From NCBI GenBank assembly GCA_943331345.2, contig CALQLF020000008.1, positions 1-57,774 of the forward strand: a DNA stretch of 57,774 nucleotides. The letters run 5' to 3'. Each line of letters starts with the position of its first letter. The first letter of the stretch is position 1. A program made the position numbers and the translations under genes. The notes below the pieces were generated by a model. The model made no database searches, was not told the DNA's origin, and worked only from the letters and a program-made list of their open reading frames with translations. The DNA comes from Candidatus Planktophila lacus. GTDB taxonomy: Bacteria > Pseudomonadota > Gammaproteobacteria > Steroidobacterales > Steroidobacteraceae. Shown piece after piece: positions 40,211-48,576 of this stretch.

Positions 40211-43200
40211 GGGGTACTCCCGGAGGCAGGCACCGGCTTCACGCCGAGCCGCGCCCGCAATTCAGCAATCCAGCCGTTCAGCAGACGGTCGTCCGATTCA
40301 CCGGCCGCGGTACGTGCCGTTGCGACGCTCTCGAACAGCGGCAAGGCCTCGGCAGGCCGCTGCCGGTAAATGTCGAGAAACACCGCCACATTACGCTGCA
40401 CGCGGGCGTCGCGAGGGCGCAGCGCCAGCGCACGACGATAAGCCGTCTCTGCGTCGGGCAAATTGCCCTGCAGCCGCAGCACGTGCGCGTATTCCACCAA
40501 GGCCAAGCCGTTGGCCGGGTCCGCGCGTAGCACCTTCTCCAACTGCTCGCGTGCTGCCGCAGGCTCTACCCCAGCGACTGCCACGCTGAAGAAAGCGCTG
40601 TCCTCGGTTTTGCCATAGCGCCCCGCCTTCAGTTTGGCGAGCAGGTCGAGCGTCTTTTGCACCGCCGCGTCGTAGTAGCCTTCCGCCAGCCGAGCGACAT
40701 TCACCTCGAGCACCGCAATGGCTTTTTCGTTGAACGGGTCCGCTTGGTCTTCCAGCAACAAGTTGTACTGCTCGAGCGCATCGGCATCTAGTTTACGCGG
40801 ACGCTCCGAAGCCAGCAGGGCTTGGGCCAACCCGCGATAAAGTTCACCGGTCTCGAAAGTGGCTGCTGTCGCCACTTCCGCAATGCCGTAAGCGCCCGCG
40901 GCCTCGTAAGCCTTCAGCGCCTTCTCGAGTGCCGCGCGCTTGGCAGCCAGCGATTTCTTCAACGGAATGGTCAGGTTCACACGCTGGTAAGCATCACGCG
41001 CGGGCGCAGCCAGCTCCAGCGCCGCCGTGGCCGCCAAGGTGCGTGTGCGCGCCGTGCGGGCGGCGCCAGCGCCACGGTCCACGGCCACCACTTGCTGCAG
41101 CCAGCGTGTCCGGTCGTTTGCTGCGCCGCGAGCGCGGGCGTGGTCCGCCAGCTTTTGCTGTGCCTCCATGACCAAACCGATGTCGCTGCGATACTGCGCA
41201 ACATAGCGCTCGTAAGTGCGTGCAGCCGCCGCCATACCGCCGGCAGCCTCCTGAATTTCTGCCGCTTTCCACAGCGCCTCGCGACGCGCCGCCAAGGGTT
41301 CGTTGGCGGCATCGGCAATACGCAGGTACTCCGCAGCCGCCGGCAACGGTTGCCCGGCTTCCGCATAAGCAATCGCCAAACTGCGCGTCACTTGCGCTTG
41401 CAAGGCGTCCTTGGGGAATTCCGTGCGGAAGCGCTCCAGCACCGTGATAGCGCGAGTCCACTCATGGCTGCGGAACAGCAGCGCACCCGCATCGTAATCG
41501 GCGGTCAACCGAACCTTTGACAGGGGCGCGAGTTCGCGCACACGCAGCCAAGCACTGACAGCACCTGCATTGTCACCCGCCGCTTGCAAGGCCTCGCCCT
41601 GCCGATAGACGGCCACCGCCAACCGTTCCAGGACCACTGGCCGATCGGCGTCCTGCGCGGGCACTAACGGCAAAAGCTGCTGCAAAGCCGCTTCAGCGGG
41701 CACCCATTCAGCAGCATCGAAATGCGCATTGGCCACGACGCCCCAAGCGAGACGGCGCTTCGCCACATCGACAGCCTCACCGCGCTGCAACAACTGCTCG
41801 GCGACAGCGACAGCGCGCCCGTATTCTTTGCGGTCGTAAAGGTCTTTGGCCGCACGGGCCAGCACGACCGGCACTTCCGGATGTTCCGGGAAAGCCGTGG
41901 CGAACTTCAAGGCAGCGGCTTGTGCCTGCTCATGCCAAGCGGCACGTTCATTGGCAGGAAGCCGCGCCTCTTCACGGTCGAAGGCCACGACCCCCGCATA
42001 AGCCGCATCGGCGGCACGCGGATAGCCCGGATATTCATAGGCCACCAGACCGTATTCCTTGGCCGCCTCCGCCAATTGCCCGCTTTCAATGAGCGCATCA
42101 GCCAGCAAGTAGCGCGTCTGTGCCGCATCGGCATCGGAGGGAAACTGCTCCAGCAACTGCCGATACCAGTGCGCCGCCTCGAGGAAATCGGCCTGCTTCT
42201 TCTCGCGTTGTGCAAGCGCGTGGTGGTACTGGGCGAGGTCCCGCAAGTTCGCCTTGAGGTCCCGCACCACGGCAGGCTGCCCCTCCAGCGTCCGTCCGTT
42301 CCAGTAGGGCTGCCCGAGGCTATACCGCGCCACGAACTCGCGCTTGGCATCCACGACAAGCTCCAGGAAGCCGCCCTTGGTATAGGCGGCCAGCGCCTGC
42401 AGCAGCAGCAACGGCGCCGGATCGCTGTCCGGGGCACGCTTCACGTAAGCACGATAGGTGTCGGCAGCGTCCGTGTAGCGTTGCTTGGCGAGGTACAAAT
42501 CTCCCAACTGCGCATACAGCAGATGGGTGTAAACCGGGCTGCCACGTGTCGTCAACGCCGCATCGATACTCTTCGCTCCCTCGAGGTAGCTGAAGTCGAG
42601 ACTCAGCGCCCGGAAGGTATCTTCGACGAGTTCGCGTTCCGCACGCGGCATCTGCTGCAGGTCACGCAGGCCACCACCGTTGGCCGCGTCTACCAGCTTG
42701 CGGTCCAGCAGCACGAGGAACGGGCCGATGCTGGCTTCATTCTCGGACTGCTTGAAGAGGGTCCAACCTTGCTTGTAGAGCGCCTGCTCATGAAACGCCC
42801 CGGAAGGCCCGCGCTCGATGACGGATTGATAGGCCGCTTGCGCATCCAACCAGCGCTTGGCCATGAACAAGGCCTCGGCACGACGGAACCAAGCTTCGTC
42901 CACCAAAGCACTCTTGGGGTATTCCGTGACTAACCGCGCCAGCACGGCAGCAGATTCGTCCGGCTGACCATCGGCATCCAGGGCGCGTGCCAATTGATAA
43001 AGCACGGCGTCGTTGCGCGCGTAGCCCGGGTAAGTTTCCAACAGGCGGCGATACAGCAAGATGGCGTCGCTGGTTTCCAGCGGCGACCCTTGCGCCAAGT
43101 CCTGTTCGATACGAGCGAATTCACCGTCGGTAAGCTTCAGGTCTGCGAGGCGCCGCATGGCTTCAGCGCGCAGCGCTTCGTCACCGCGCTCCAACTGCAG

Positions 43201-43386
43201 AAACTGTTCGTAGGCCACTTTGGCCTTGGCGGCATCCGCCTGCACGGGCACGTCCCGACGCACTTCCACCTGGCGTGAACGCAGGTCGGCAATGGTAGGC
43301 GGCTTGGCAGCAACGCTGCCGACCACTCCACTACCCAAGGCAACGGAAATGAACCAAGCCAACGGGCGGGAAGGAAAGCGCTTCAT
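40207..43386 (-). CDS. Large periplasmic tetratricopeptide-repeat protein (1059 aa)
   Basis: Exported TPR protein of 1059 residues. Signal peptide PLAWFISVALGSGVVGSVAA, then many TPR-like helical pairs across the whole length (for example YQLARALDADGQPDESAAVLARLV, YLLADALIESGQLAEAAKEYGLV and LALVEYAHVLRLQGNLPDAETAYRRAL), ending in a Pro/Ser tail. Such scaffolds hold protein partners; YbgF/CpoB in the Tol system is a smaller analogue. It is coupled by ATGA overlaps to the second TPR gene upstream and the small secreted protein downstream. No enzyme motif is seen. Confidence 0.85.
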   Translation of the reverse strand: MKRFPSRPLAWFISVALGSGVVGSVAAKPPTIADLRSRQVEVRRDVPVQADAAKAKVAYEQFLQLERGDEALRAEAMRRLADLKLTDGEFARIEQDLAQGSPLETSDAILLYRRLLETYPGYARNDAVLYQLARALDADGQPDESAAVLARLVTEYPKSALVDEAWFRRAEALFMAKRWLDAQAAYQSVIERGPSGAFHEQALYKQGWTLFKQSENEASIGPFLVLLDRKLVDAANGGGLRDLQQMPRAERELVEDTFRALSLDFSYLEGAKSIDAALTTRGSPVYTHLLYAQLGDLYLAKQRYTDAADTYRAYVKRAPDSDPAPLLLLQALAAYTKGGFLELVVDAKREFVARYSLGQPYWNGRTLEGQPAVVRDLKANLRDLAQYHHALAQREKKQADFLEAAHWYRQLLEQFPSDADAAQTRYLLADALIESGQLAEAAKEYGLVAYEYPGYPRAADAAYAGVVAFDREEARLPANERAAWHEQAQAAALKFATAFPEHPEVPVVLARAAKDLYDRKEYGRAVAVAEQLLQRGEAVDVAKRRLAWGVVANAHFDAAEWVPAEAALQQLLPLVPAQDADRPVVLERLAVAVYRQGEALQAAGDNAGAVSAWLRVRELAPLSKVRLTADYDAGALLFRSHEWTRAITVLERFRTEFPKDALQAQVTRSLAIAYAEAGQPLPAAAEYLRIADAANEPLAARREALWKAAEIQEAAGGMAAAARTYERYVAQYRSDIGLVMEAQQKLADHARARGAANDRTRWLQQVVAVDRGAGAARTARTRTLAATAALELAAPARDAYQRVNLTIPLKKSLAAKRAALEKALKAYEAAGAYGIAEVATAATFETGELYRGLAQALLASERPRKLDADALEQYNLLLEDQADPFNEKAIAVLEVNVARLAEGYYDAAVQKTLDLLAKLKAGRYGKTEDSAFFSVAVAGVEPAAAREQLEKVLRADPANGLALVEYAHVLRLQGNLPDAETAYRRALALRPRDARVQRNVAVFLDIYRQRPAEALPLFESVATARTAAGESDDRLLNGWIAELRARLGVKPVPASGSTP

Positions 43387-45311
43387 GGTCGCTTTCCTGC
43401 ACCGGCGCGGTCATAGATAGCCGCCAGCGCATAGCGCGCGCGAACTTCATAGTCGGCCAGACGGGCTTGCTCGGCTTCCAATTCCCGCACTGCAATCAAT
43501 GACAGGAAGCGCTCCTCCGTCATGCGCGCCTCACGCAGACGCCCTTGCATGGCCAGCAAGCGTGGCTGGAGGGTGTTGATACGCAACTCATAGTCTGCGT
43601 AACGAGCCGGAGACAGTTCGCGAGCTTCGTTCACGTGTAGCCGCGCACGCTCCGACAAAACCAAGGCAGCTTGGGTTTCGTTCAAACCGCGCTGCGCACG
43701 GAACGCCCGAGATTTCATGGCAGCGGACAGATTCCACTGCATCACTCCCTTGAGCAAGCGGTGGTCCTCACGCGCATCGGCGAGATCCGGGTCTTCCGGG
43801 CGCGCCGCAAACGTCGCTTCCATCTTCATCAACTTCGCCCAAACTGCGTGTTCGCGCGGCGTGGCGAACGCTGTGCCATCACGTTCCGTCTGAGCGGCAC
43901 CCAAGGTGGCAGCAAGCCCGGTGGCACGCTCGTGTAACTTTTGCAGATCCACCAAATCCGTCTTCGCCAACACTGGCGGCAACCAGCGCGCGAAGCGGTC
44001 GCGCCGCAGCGCCACCATTTCGCGGAACGCATCGAGCCCACGGTCGGCCGCGTCGAGGTGCTGCTCCGTGGCGAGCATCGAGCGATAGTTCTTTAACGCT
44101 TCCTGAAAGGCGTGGCTGGCCAGCAGGTGCGGCAAATAACGGCTCTCGGGTAGGTCCGGCAATTGCCGGACATGCCACAGCCAGCCTTCCAGCGCCTGTC
44201 CCTCGTTGCCGGAAACCATTTGCATCAAGCGCCCTTGGCGCAAGGCAGTAATCGACTCCGCCAAACGCACCTTCTCGGCAGCGAACGCCTGCAGCGCGGC
44301 TTCGTATTGTTCTGCCGCCTGCGCGTCCGCCCCCAGCTGGCTGTAAGCCTGCGGCACCGCGAGGTAGCTTTCCTGCACGGCGGCATCGAGCACGCTGTGG
44401 CCTTGCAGTTCCAACCAAGGAACCAGCGCGCGGTCGGTCTGCCCCAGAGCCGAGTACGCCCAGCCGGTGGCGAGCAAGGCCCGCGTGCTGAACGGACCGT
44501 CGAGACGGACATGCTCGAACGCCAGACGCGCGCGTTCGGCCTCCCCTGCCTTCAGCAATGCCGAGCCAGCGGCGAGCCAAGCCTTGTCACGCAGTGCGGC
44601 GGTCTCTTCGCGTTCGCCAGCGAGATTGCCAACCACTTCCAGTTGGCGCAGACCGTCTTCCAGACGACCGGCACGAATGAGTGCTACACCTAGATTGAAG
44701 CCGGCATAGCCGCGCCATTCAGAAGGCGCATCCCACGCCGACAGCAAAGTGATGGCTTCGTCGAACTTGCCCTGCTGCAACAAGGCTTGCGCCAGCCACT
44801 GCTGACGTTCCGCAGCCCACTCCGGCACCAGCGTGTTGCCAGTTTGACGCAACACTTGCTCGGCCTTCGCGTAGTAACCGCGCTGGTACCACACCTTCCC
44901 CAGCAAAAAACGGGCGCGGTCGCGCACGGTCGGTGGCACGCCCGGACGGTCCAGGACCTCGGCGAACAAACGGCCCGCTTCAAGATGCTGACCCTGCGAA
45001 AAATAAAGACCACCCAGCAACAACTTCGCGTCATCCGCATGGTGTCGCAACAGCCCTTGCGCCTCATAGACACGCAACTTCAGCAGCGCGTTGGGCAGGT
45101 CGCCGTTGTAGAACTCGAATAGAACGTCGCCGTAATGCAGGTCACGCACCTCAATAGGCGCGAGGGTGTCCGGAGCCGCCGCGGGTACTGCCGGCGCACG
45201 GTCAAGCAAACCGGCCGCCGCCACCGGCAAACCGGTCAGCAACGCGCACGTCGCCACGCCAAGGCAGAGGCCGCGACGCAAAGCAGGAGTCCGTTGCCGG
45301 CTCTGCCTCAC
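43383..45311 (-). CDS. Second periplasmic tetratricopeptide-repeat protein (642 aa)
   Basis: Exported TPR protein. Signal-like segment LCLGVATCALLTGLPVAAAG, then a core beginning IEVRDLHYGDVLFEFYNGDL and TPR pairs (LLLGGLYFSQGQHLEAGRLF, RFLLGKVWYQRGYYAKAEQVL, FNLGVALIRAGRLEDGLRQL, LLATGWAYSALGQTDRALVP), and a long helical C-terminal half. GTG 45311 is the best start: GGGAG lies about 7 nt upstream, at the end of the preceding gene; a TTG just before it is possible. Overlaps the 1059-residue TPR gene by ATGA. The two TPR proteins together would give a large scaffold for the ExbB/ExbD/AgmX motor. Confidence 0.85.
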   Translation of the reverse strand: MRQSRQRTPALRRGLCLGVATCALLTGLPVAAAGLLDRAPAVPAAAPDTLAPIEVRDLHYGDVLFEFYNGDLPNALLKLRVYEAQGLLRHHADDAKLLLGGLYFSQGQHLEAGRLFAEVLDRPGVPPTVRDRARFLLGKVWYQRGYYAKAEQVLRQTGNTLVPEWAAERQQWLAQALLQQGKFDEAITLLSAWDAPSEWRGYAGFNLGVALIRAGRLEDGLRQLEVVGNLAGEREETAALRDKAWLAAGSALLKAGEAERARLAFEHVRLDGPFSTRALLATGWAYSALGQTDRALVPWLELQGHSVLDAAVQESYLAVPQAYSQLGADAQAAEQYEAALQAFAAEKVRLAESITALRQGRLMQMVSGNEGQALEGWLWHVRQLPDLPESRYLPHLLASHAFQEALKNYRSMLATEQHLDAADRGLDAFREMVALRRDRFARWLPPVLAKTDLVDLQKLHERATGLAATLGAAQTERDGTAFATPREHAVWAKLMKMEATFAARPEDPDLADAREDHRLLKGVMQWNLSAAMKSRAFRAQRGLNETQAALVLSERARLHVNEARELSPARYADYELRINTLQPRLLAMQGRLREARMTEERFLSLIAVRELEAEQARLADYEVRARYALAAIYDRAGAGKRP

Positions 45312-45315
45312 CAAA

Positions 45316-46014
45316 TCACTCCCATTCCTTGATGACAAACTCGGGCTGCAGGGCGCGCTGTTTGTCGCTGACGCGCAACTCGAGGAACTTGGCACCCTCG
45401 CCCTTGCGGAAGGTGATGGTGGCACCGCGACGGTATTCGCGGTCTTGCGGGCCTTTGCCCGTGAAGAAGGCCACGAGTTCGTGCTGACCGAACTTAACGT
45501 TGCCGAGGTAGAGCCGCTGCACACCACCGCGATTGAGGCCATCGACCTCGCGTTCGGTGTAGAGGTAGTTCGCTACCTGCTTGTCGTCCAACCTCAGCTG
45601 CACGCTATCCAGCTGAAAAAAACTGCTGACATCCATCGACAGGAACACCGCCATCTGGGTGTTGGCCGGAAACAGCAGTTCCTCTTCGAGCATGAAGAGG
45701 TCGCGGTTCAGATCCAGCACGTCCTGCTTCAGATCCTGCACCTGCGTATCGAGGGCTTGGAAGGTTTCCGGCACCGGCGCAGCCGCTGGCACTTCCGGCG
45801 ACGCTGCCGGAGCTGCCTCCGGAGCGGTGGCGGTCGCGGTTGCCTCCTGTGCCGCCACCGCTACCACAGGCGCTGCCGCGGGTGGCGGCGCGATGGTAAG
45901 CGGCGGTACCGGCAACGAAGCTTGCGCGTTCGCAGTACCGGCTAGCGCCAAGGTAAAGGCCAGCAACGCAACACGCGCAGCCAGACGGAAAGAACGGGGA
46001 TGGACTGGGTTCAT
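45316..46014 (-). CDS. Conserved periplasmic protein of the ExbB operon, unknown function
   Basis: 232 residues: signal peptide VALLAFTLALAGTANAQA, an Ala/Pro-rich linker (about 35-85), a short coiled segment (FQALDTQVQDLKQDVLDLNRDLFMLEEELLFP) and a beta-rich domain with FLSMDVSSFFQLDSVQLRLD and GVQRLYLGNVKFGQHELVAFF. No enzyme motif. Text of this kind recurs, to my memory, beside ExbB/ExbD genes of gammaproteobacteria, but I cannot name the family. It lies 3 nt after the TlpA-like gene and 4 nt before the second TPR gene, clearly inside the same operon. Confidence 0.8.
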   Translation of the reverse strand: MNPVHPRSFRLAARVALLAFTLALAGTANAQASLPVPPLTIAPPPAAAPVVAVAAQEATATATAPEAAPAASPEVPAAAPVPETFQALDTQVQDLKQDVLDLNRDLFMLEEELLFPANTQMAVFLSMDVSSFFQLDSVQLRLDDKQVANYLYTEREVDGLNRGGVQRLYLGNVKFGQHELVAFFTGKGPQDREYRRGATITFRKGEGAKFLELRVSDKQRALQPEFVIKEWE

Positions 46015-46017
46015 AAG

Positions 46018-46611
46018 CTATTCATCCAGCAACTGGCGGATGTCTTCAACGAGTGCCTTCCGGCCCTTGCGGTCCAGACGGCCATATACCTGACGCACGA
46101 TGCCACCGCGGTCCACAAGGACCAGGGTAGGCAGATCAAGCAGGGCAAACCGGCGACTGATGCGCTTGGTGATGTCGTGCATGACTGGAAAACCAACCCC
46201 GGCACCAGCGGCGAACTCGCGCGCATCGGCCAAGGAATCGTCAAGGTTCACGCCAACCACAGCAAGGCCGGCGCCCCGATAAGTGGTATGCAGTTCCTGA
46301 ACCTGCGCAAGTTGCACGTCGCAACGACCACACCAACTCGCCCAAAAGGCCAACAGCACCACCTCGCCCGCGAATTCGCTGGTGCGCAGGTTCGCGCCAT
46401 GCAAAGCCTTGGCCGACAGCACCGGGAGTGGGTAACCAATCCAGTCTTCGGGGGTATCAGGACGGGGCGGCGCTGGCAAGGCAGCGCTCCCTGCCGCCAT
46501 TTCCGCGGAGGTAACCGCGGAGCTGACCATTGGGAAACCGCACGAAACTGCACCGCAGGCGAACAGCAGCCAACCGTACGCGAACCCGCGAACGTGACGA
46601 GGGCTAGCCAT
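46018..46611 (-). CDS. TlpA-like thiol-disulfide oxidoreductase (thioredoxin fold)
   Basis: Exported thioredoxin-fold protein, 197 residues. N-terminal hydrophobic segment GWLLFACGAVSCGF with a possible lipobox (LFAC, Cys19); redox motif WCGRC (93-97) in VVLLAFWASWCGRCDVQL; cis-Pro in LDLPTLVLVDRGG. Likely keeps periplasmic partners reduced or delivers electrons to an envelope component. First gene of the nine-gene operon and divergent from the outer-membrane protein genes, so the 287-nt gap 46612-46898 should hold both promoters; I could not identify convincing -35/-10 pairs there. Confidence 0.88.
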   Translation of the reverse strand: MASPRHVRGFAYGWLLFACGAVSCGFPMVSSAVTSAEMAAGSAALPAPPRPDTPEDWIGYPLPVLSAKALHGANLRTSEFAGEVVLLAFWASWCGRCDVQLAQVQELHTTYRGAGLAVVGVNLDDSLADAREFAAGAGVGFPVMHDITKRISRRFALLDLPTLVLVDRGGIVRQVYGRLDRKGRKALVEDIRQLLDE

Positions 46612-46898
46612 GGACGCGGCTGTCCTGCAACTGGGGAGCCCCGAGGAAGCCCCCGGGCGGACGGTTTGGCGGTAGCATTCTGTCAAATTGTCACGCAATG
46701 GCAGGTGGGGTCAACCTTTGGCGAGGTCGACCGGTCACGGGATACTAGTCGGCGGGCAGCGAGTTGTGGGTGCGCTACCCGTCGCCGGACAGCGACATTC
46801 CGCCGTACCGGCTTCGCGGCGTATCCTTGGGAATAAGCAACCGCCCGGTGCCTAGGGTTTTCCCCGAACGCCCGGCTGGTGCTGTGTAGCGAGGAACG

Positions 46899-47789
46899 AT
46901 GCCAATCGAACGCCTTCATCGTCTGGCCCGGCCAGCATCACTTGCCAGCGGCATCCTGTGTGCGGCCCTCTGCCTCCCCGGCATAGCCGCTGCCCGTGGC
47001 GCTATACCTGTTGCGGTGGAGGTGGCGGACGCCTACCTGGAACTGCATACCGGCCCCGGCCGCGGCTACCCCGTCACCCGCGTCATCCCCCGTGGCGACC
47101 GTGTCGAAGTACTGAAGCGCCGCACCGACTGGTACCTGCTGCGCGACGACCGGGGCCACGAGGGCTGGGCCAAACGTAAAGCGATGGCGCTGACGCTGCT
47201 GGCACTGTCAGGCGAAAAGCCGGACGACGGCTTCCGTACGGCGGAGCAACGCGCCGCCGCCTCGCCCGAGCCGTCAGCAGTAGTTTCTGCCAGCGAGACA
47301 CCGTCTTCACCTATGGCCAGGCCCGGCAAAGTCGCTGGCAATGTTTTCAATGACGGCAGCTACCCGGATGCCGAGAACCACCACTGGGAAGCGGGCGCCG
47401 GTGCAGGCCGGCGCGGCGACTCCAAGGTACTGCGCGCCACGCTGTCCTATTTGCTGGACGAAAATCTCAGCGTGGATGTCACTCTGTCGCAGGTGCTGGA
47501 TGGCCCGCGCAACGAGGACCTCGTGCTCTTTGGCCTCACGCACACCTTTCACCCCGAACACCGCATTGCGCCCTTCGTGACGATGGGCCTCGGCGCCTCA
47601 CGCTTGCACCAGGCGGGCACCCTGCCCGCCGATACTCGTGAAATGGGTTATGCGGCGGCAGGCTTTCGGGTACTGCTGCAGCAGCGCCTCATGTTCCGTG
47701 CGGATTACCGCAGCTTCACGGCCTTTTCCGGCCGTGGCAACCCCAAGGAAACGAACGAATGGAACGTTGGCTTCGTATTCTTATTCTGA
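46899..47789 (+). CDS. SH3-domain outer-membrane beta-barrel protein
   Basis: 296 residues. Signal peptide PASLASGILCAALCLPGIAAA, a bacterial SH3 domain at about 35-95 (VADAYLELHTGPGRGYPVTRVIPRGDRVEVLKRRTDWY pattern, split here at typical SH3 strands), a Pro/Ser/Ala linker, and a C-terminal barrel-like region (about 130-296) with alternating strands and a terminal aromatic (WNVGFVFLF). SH3 domains of this type often bind peptidoglycan, so the protein may tie the cell wall to the outer membrane. It overlaps the next gene by 31 nt, and is divergent from the TlpA-ExbB operon. Confidence 0.82.
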   Translation: MPIERLHRLARPASLASGILCAALCLPGIAAARGAIPVAVEVADAYLELHTGPGRGYPVTRVIPRGDRVEVLKRRTDWYLLRDDRGHEGWAKRKAMALTLLALSGEKPDDGFRTAEQRAAASPEPSAVVSASETPSSPMARPGKVAGNVFNDGSYPDAENHHWEAGAGAGRRGDSKVLRATLSYLLDENLSVDVTLSQVLDGPRNEDLVLFGLTHTFHPEHRIAPFVTMGLGASRLHQAGTLPADTREMGYAAAGFRVLLQQRLMFRADYRSFTAFSGRGNPKETNEWNVGFVFLF

Positions 47790-48499
47790 GCGGCGTCTGC
47801 GCGCTCTCTACCGGTTGCGCCAGCCTCAACCTGCCGTCCTTCCACCTGCCCTTCCTGCGTGACAAGGTGGCAGGCGCGGAAACCGTGCCAGTAGAGGAAA
47901 CCGAAGGCGCCTCGCCAGTCGCCGCCAGCGGCCCACTCGGGGAATCGCCTTCAATCGTCGCGCCCGTGGTGAGCCGGCGGCAGGTGCGGCAGGTCAAGAT
48001 TGACGCCGAGGACTTCGAGATAGGTCCTTACATGGGCGTCTTGTCACTCGAGGAATTCGGCATCCACCCGTCGTACGGCGTGCGTCTGTCGTACCACATC
48101 TCCGAAGACCTGTTCGCCGAAGTGGACGTTGGTCGCTCCAAGGGCGGGCTCGCCAGCTACGAGCGCCTGACCGGCACCAACTTCTTCCCGGACAGCGGCC
48201 GACAAATTACCTATTACGACCTTGGCGCCTACTACAACCTGCTGCCAGGCGAAGTCTTCCTCGGCAAAGGCCGCGCGTTGAACACCGCGCTTTACGTTGG
48301 CGGCAGCGTGGGCGCCATGCGTTTTGTCGGCGACAACCGTTTCACGGCGGCGCTGGGCGGCGGCTATCGGGTCATGGTGAACGACTGGCTGTCGATGCGC
48401 ATTGACCTGCGCGACCGCCTGATGCGTTCGCCACTGCCGGGGCTGGGGCGCGCTTCCCACAATCTGGAAAGCTATCTTGGTTTCACCGTTTTCTTTTGA
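47759..48499 (+). CDS. Outer-membrane beta-barrel lipoprotein
   Basis: 246 residues. Lipoprotein signal with lipobox LSTGC (Cys20), a low-complexity linker to about 75, then an eight-strand-type barrel with YMGVLSLEEFGIHPSYGVRLSYHISEDLFAEVDVG and a C-terminal SYLGFTVFF ending in Phe, the outer-membrane insertion signal. Starts 31 nt inside the preceding gene in another frame, with AAGGAA upstream, so the two are coupled. Function unknown; the barrel resembles small OMPs that accompany envelope complexes. Confidence 0.82.
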   Translation: MERWLRILILSGVCALSTGCASLNLPSFHLPFLRDKVAGAETVPVEETEGASPVAASGPLGESPSIVAPVVSRRQVRQVKIDAEDFEIGPYMGVLSLEEFGIHPSYGVRLSYHISEDLFAEVDVGRSKGGLASYERLTGTNFFPDSGRQITYYDLGAYYNLLPGEVFLGKGRALNTALYVGGSVGAMRFVGDNRFTAALGGGYRVMVNDWLSMRIDLRDRLMRSPLPGLGRASHNLESYLGFTVFF

Positions 48500-48576
48500 A
48501 ACGAGCGACGTGAACCACTATCCGCAGCAGGTGGACCTGCTGCTGGCCGAATCGGCATGACCCTGCAAGGAACCCC

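Noticed and set aside
41722-42933. Plus-strand frame of 403 codons opposite the large TPR gene
   Set aside because: Shadow of the TPR-coding strand; no signal, domain or promoter.
44154-44171. 18-bp palindrome GTCCGGCAATTGCCGGAC, similar in core to the operators
   Set aside because: It lies inside the second TPR coding sequence, and its centre (AATT between the half-sites) changes the spacing; likely chance in coding DNA.
46681-46693. Direct repeat TGTCA-AAT-TGTCA in the TlpA/SH3 intergenic region, considered as a Pho box
   Set aside because: The 8-nt period does not fit the 11-nt period of PhoB sites.
48510-48560. Tiny GTG-started frame (16 codons) between the second and third outer-membrane genes
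   Set aside because: Too short to support, no ribosome-binding site of note and no recognisable peptide; noted only as filler of the gap.
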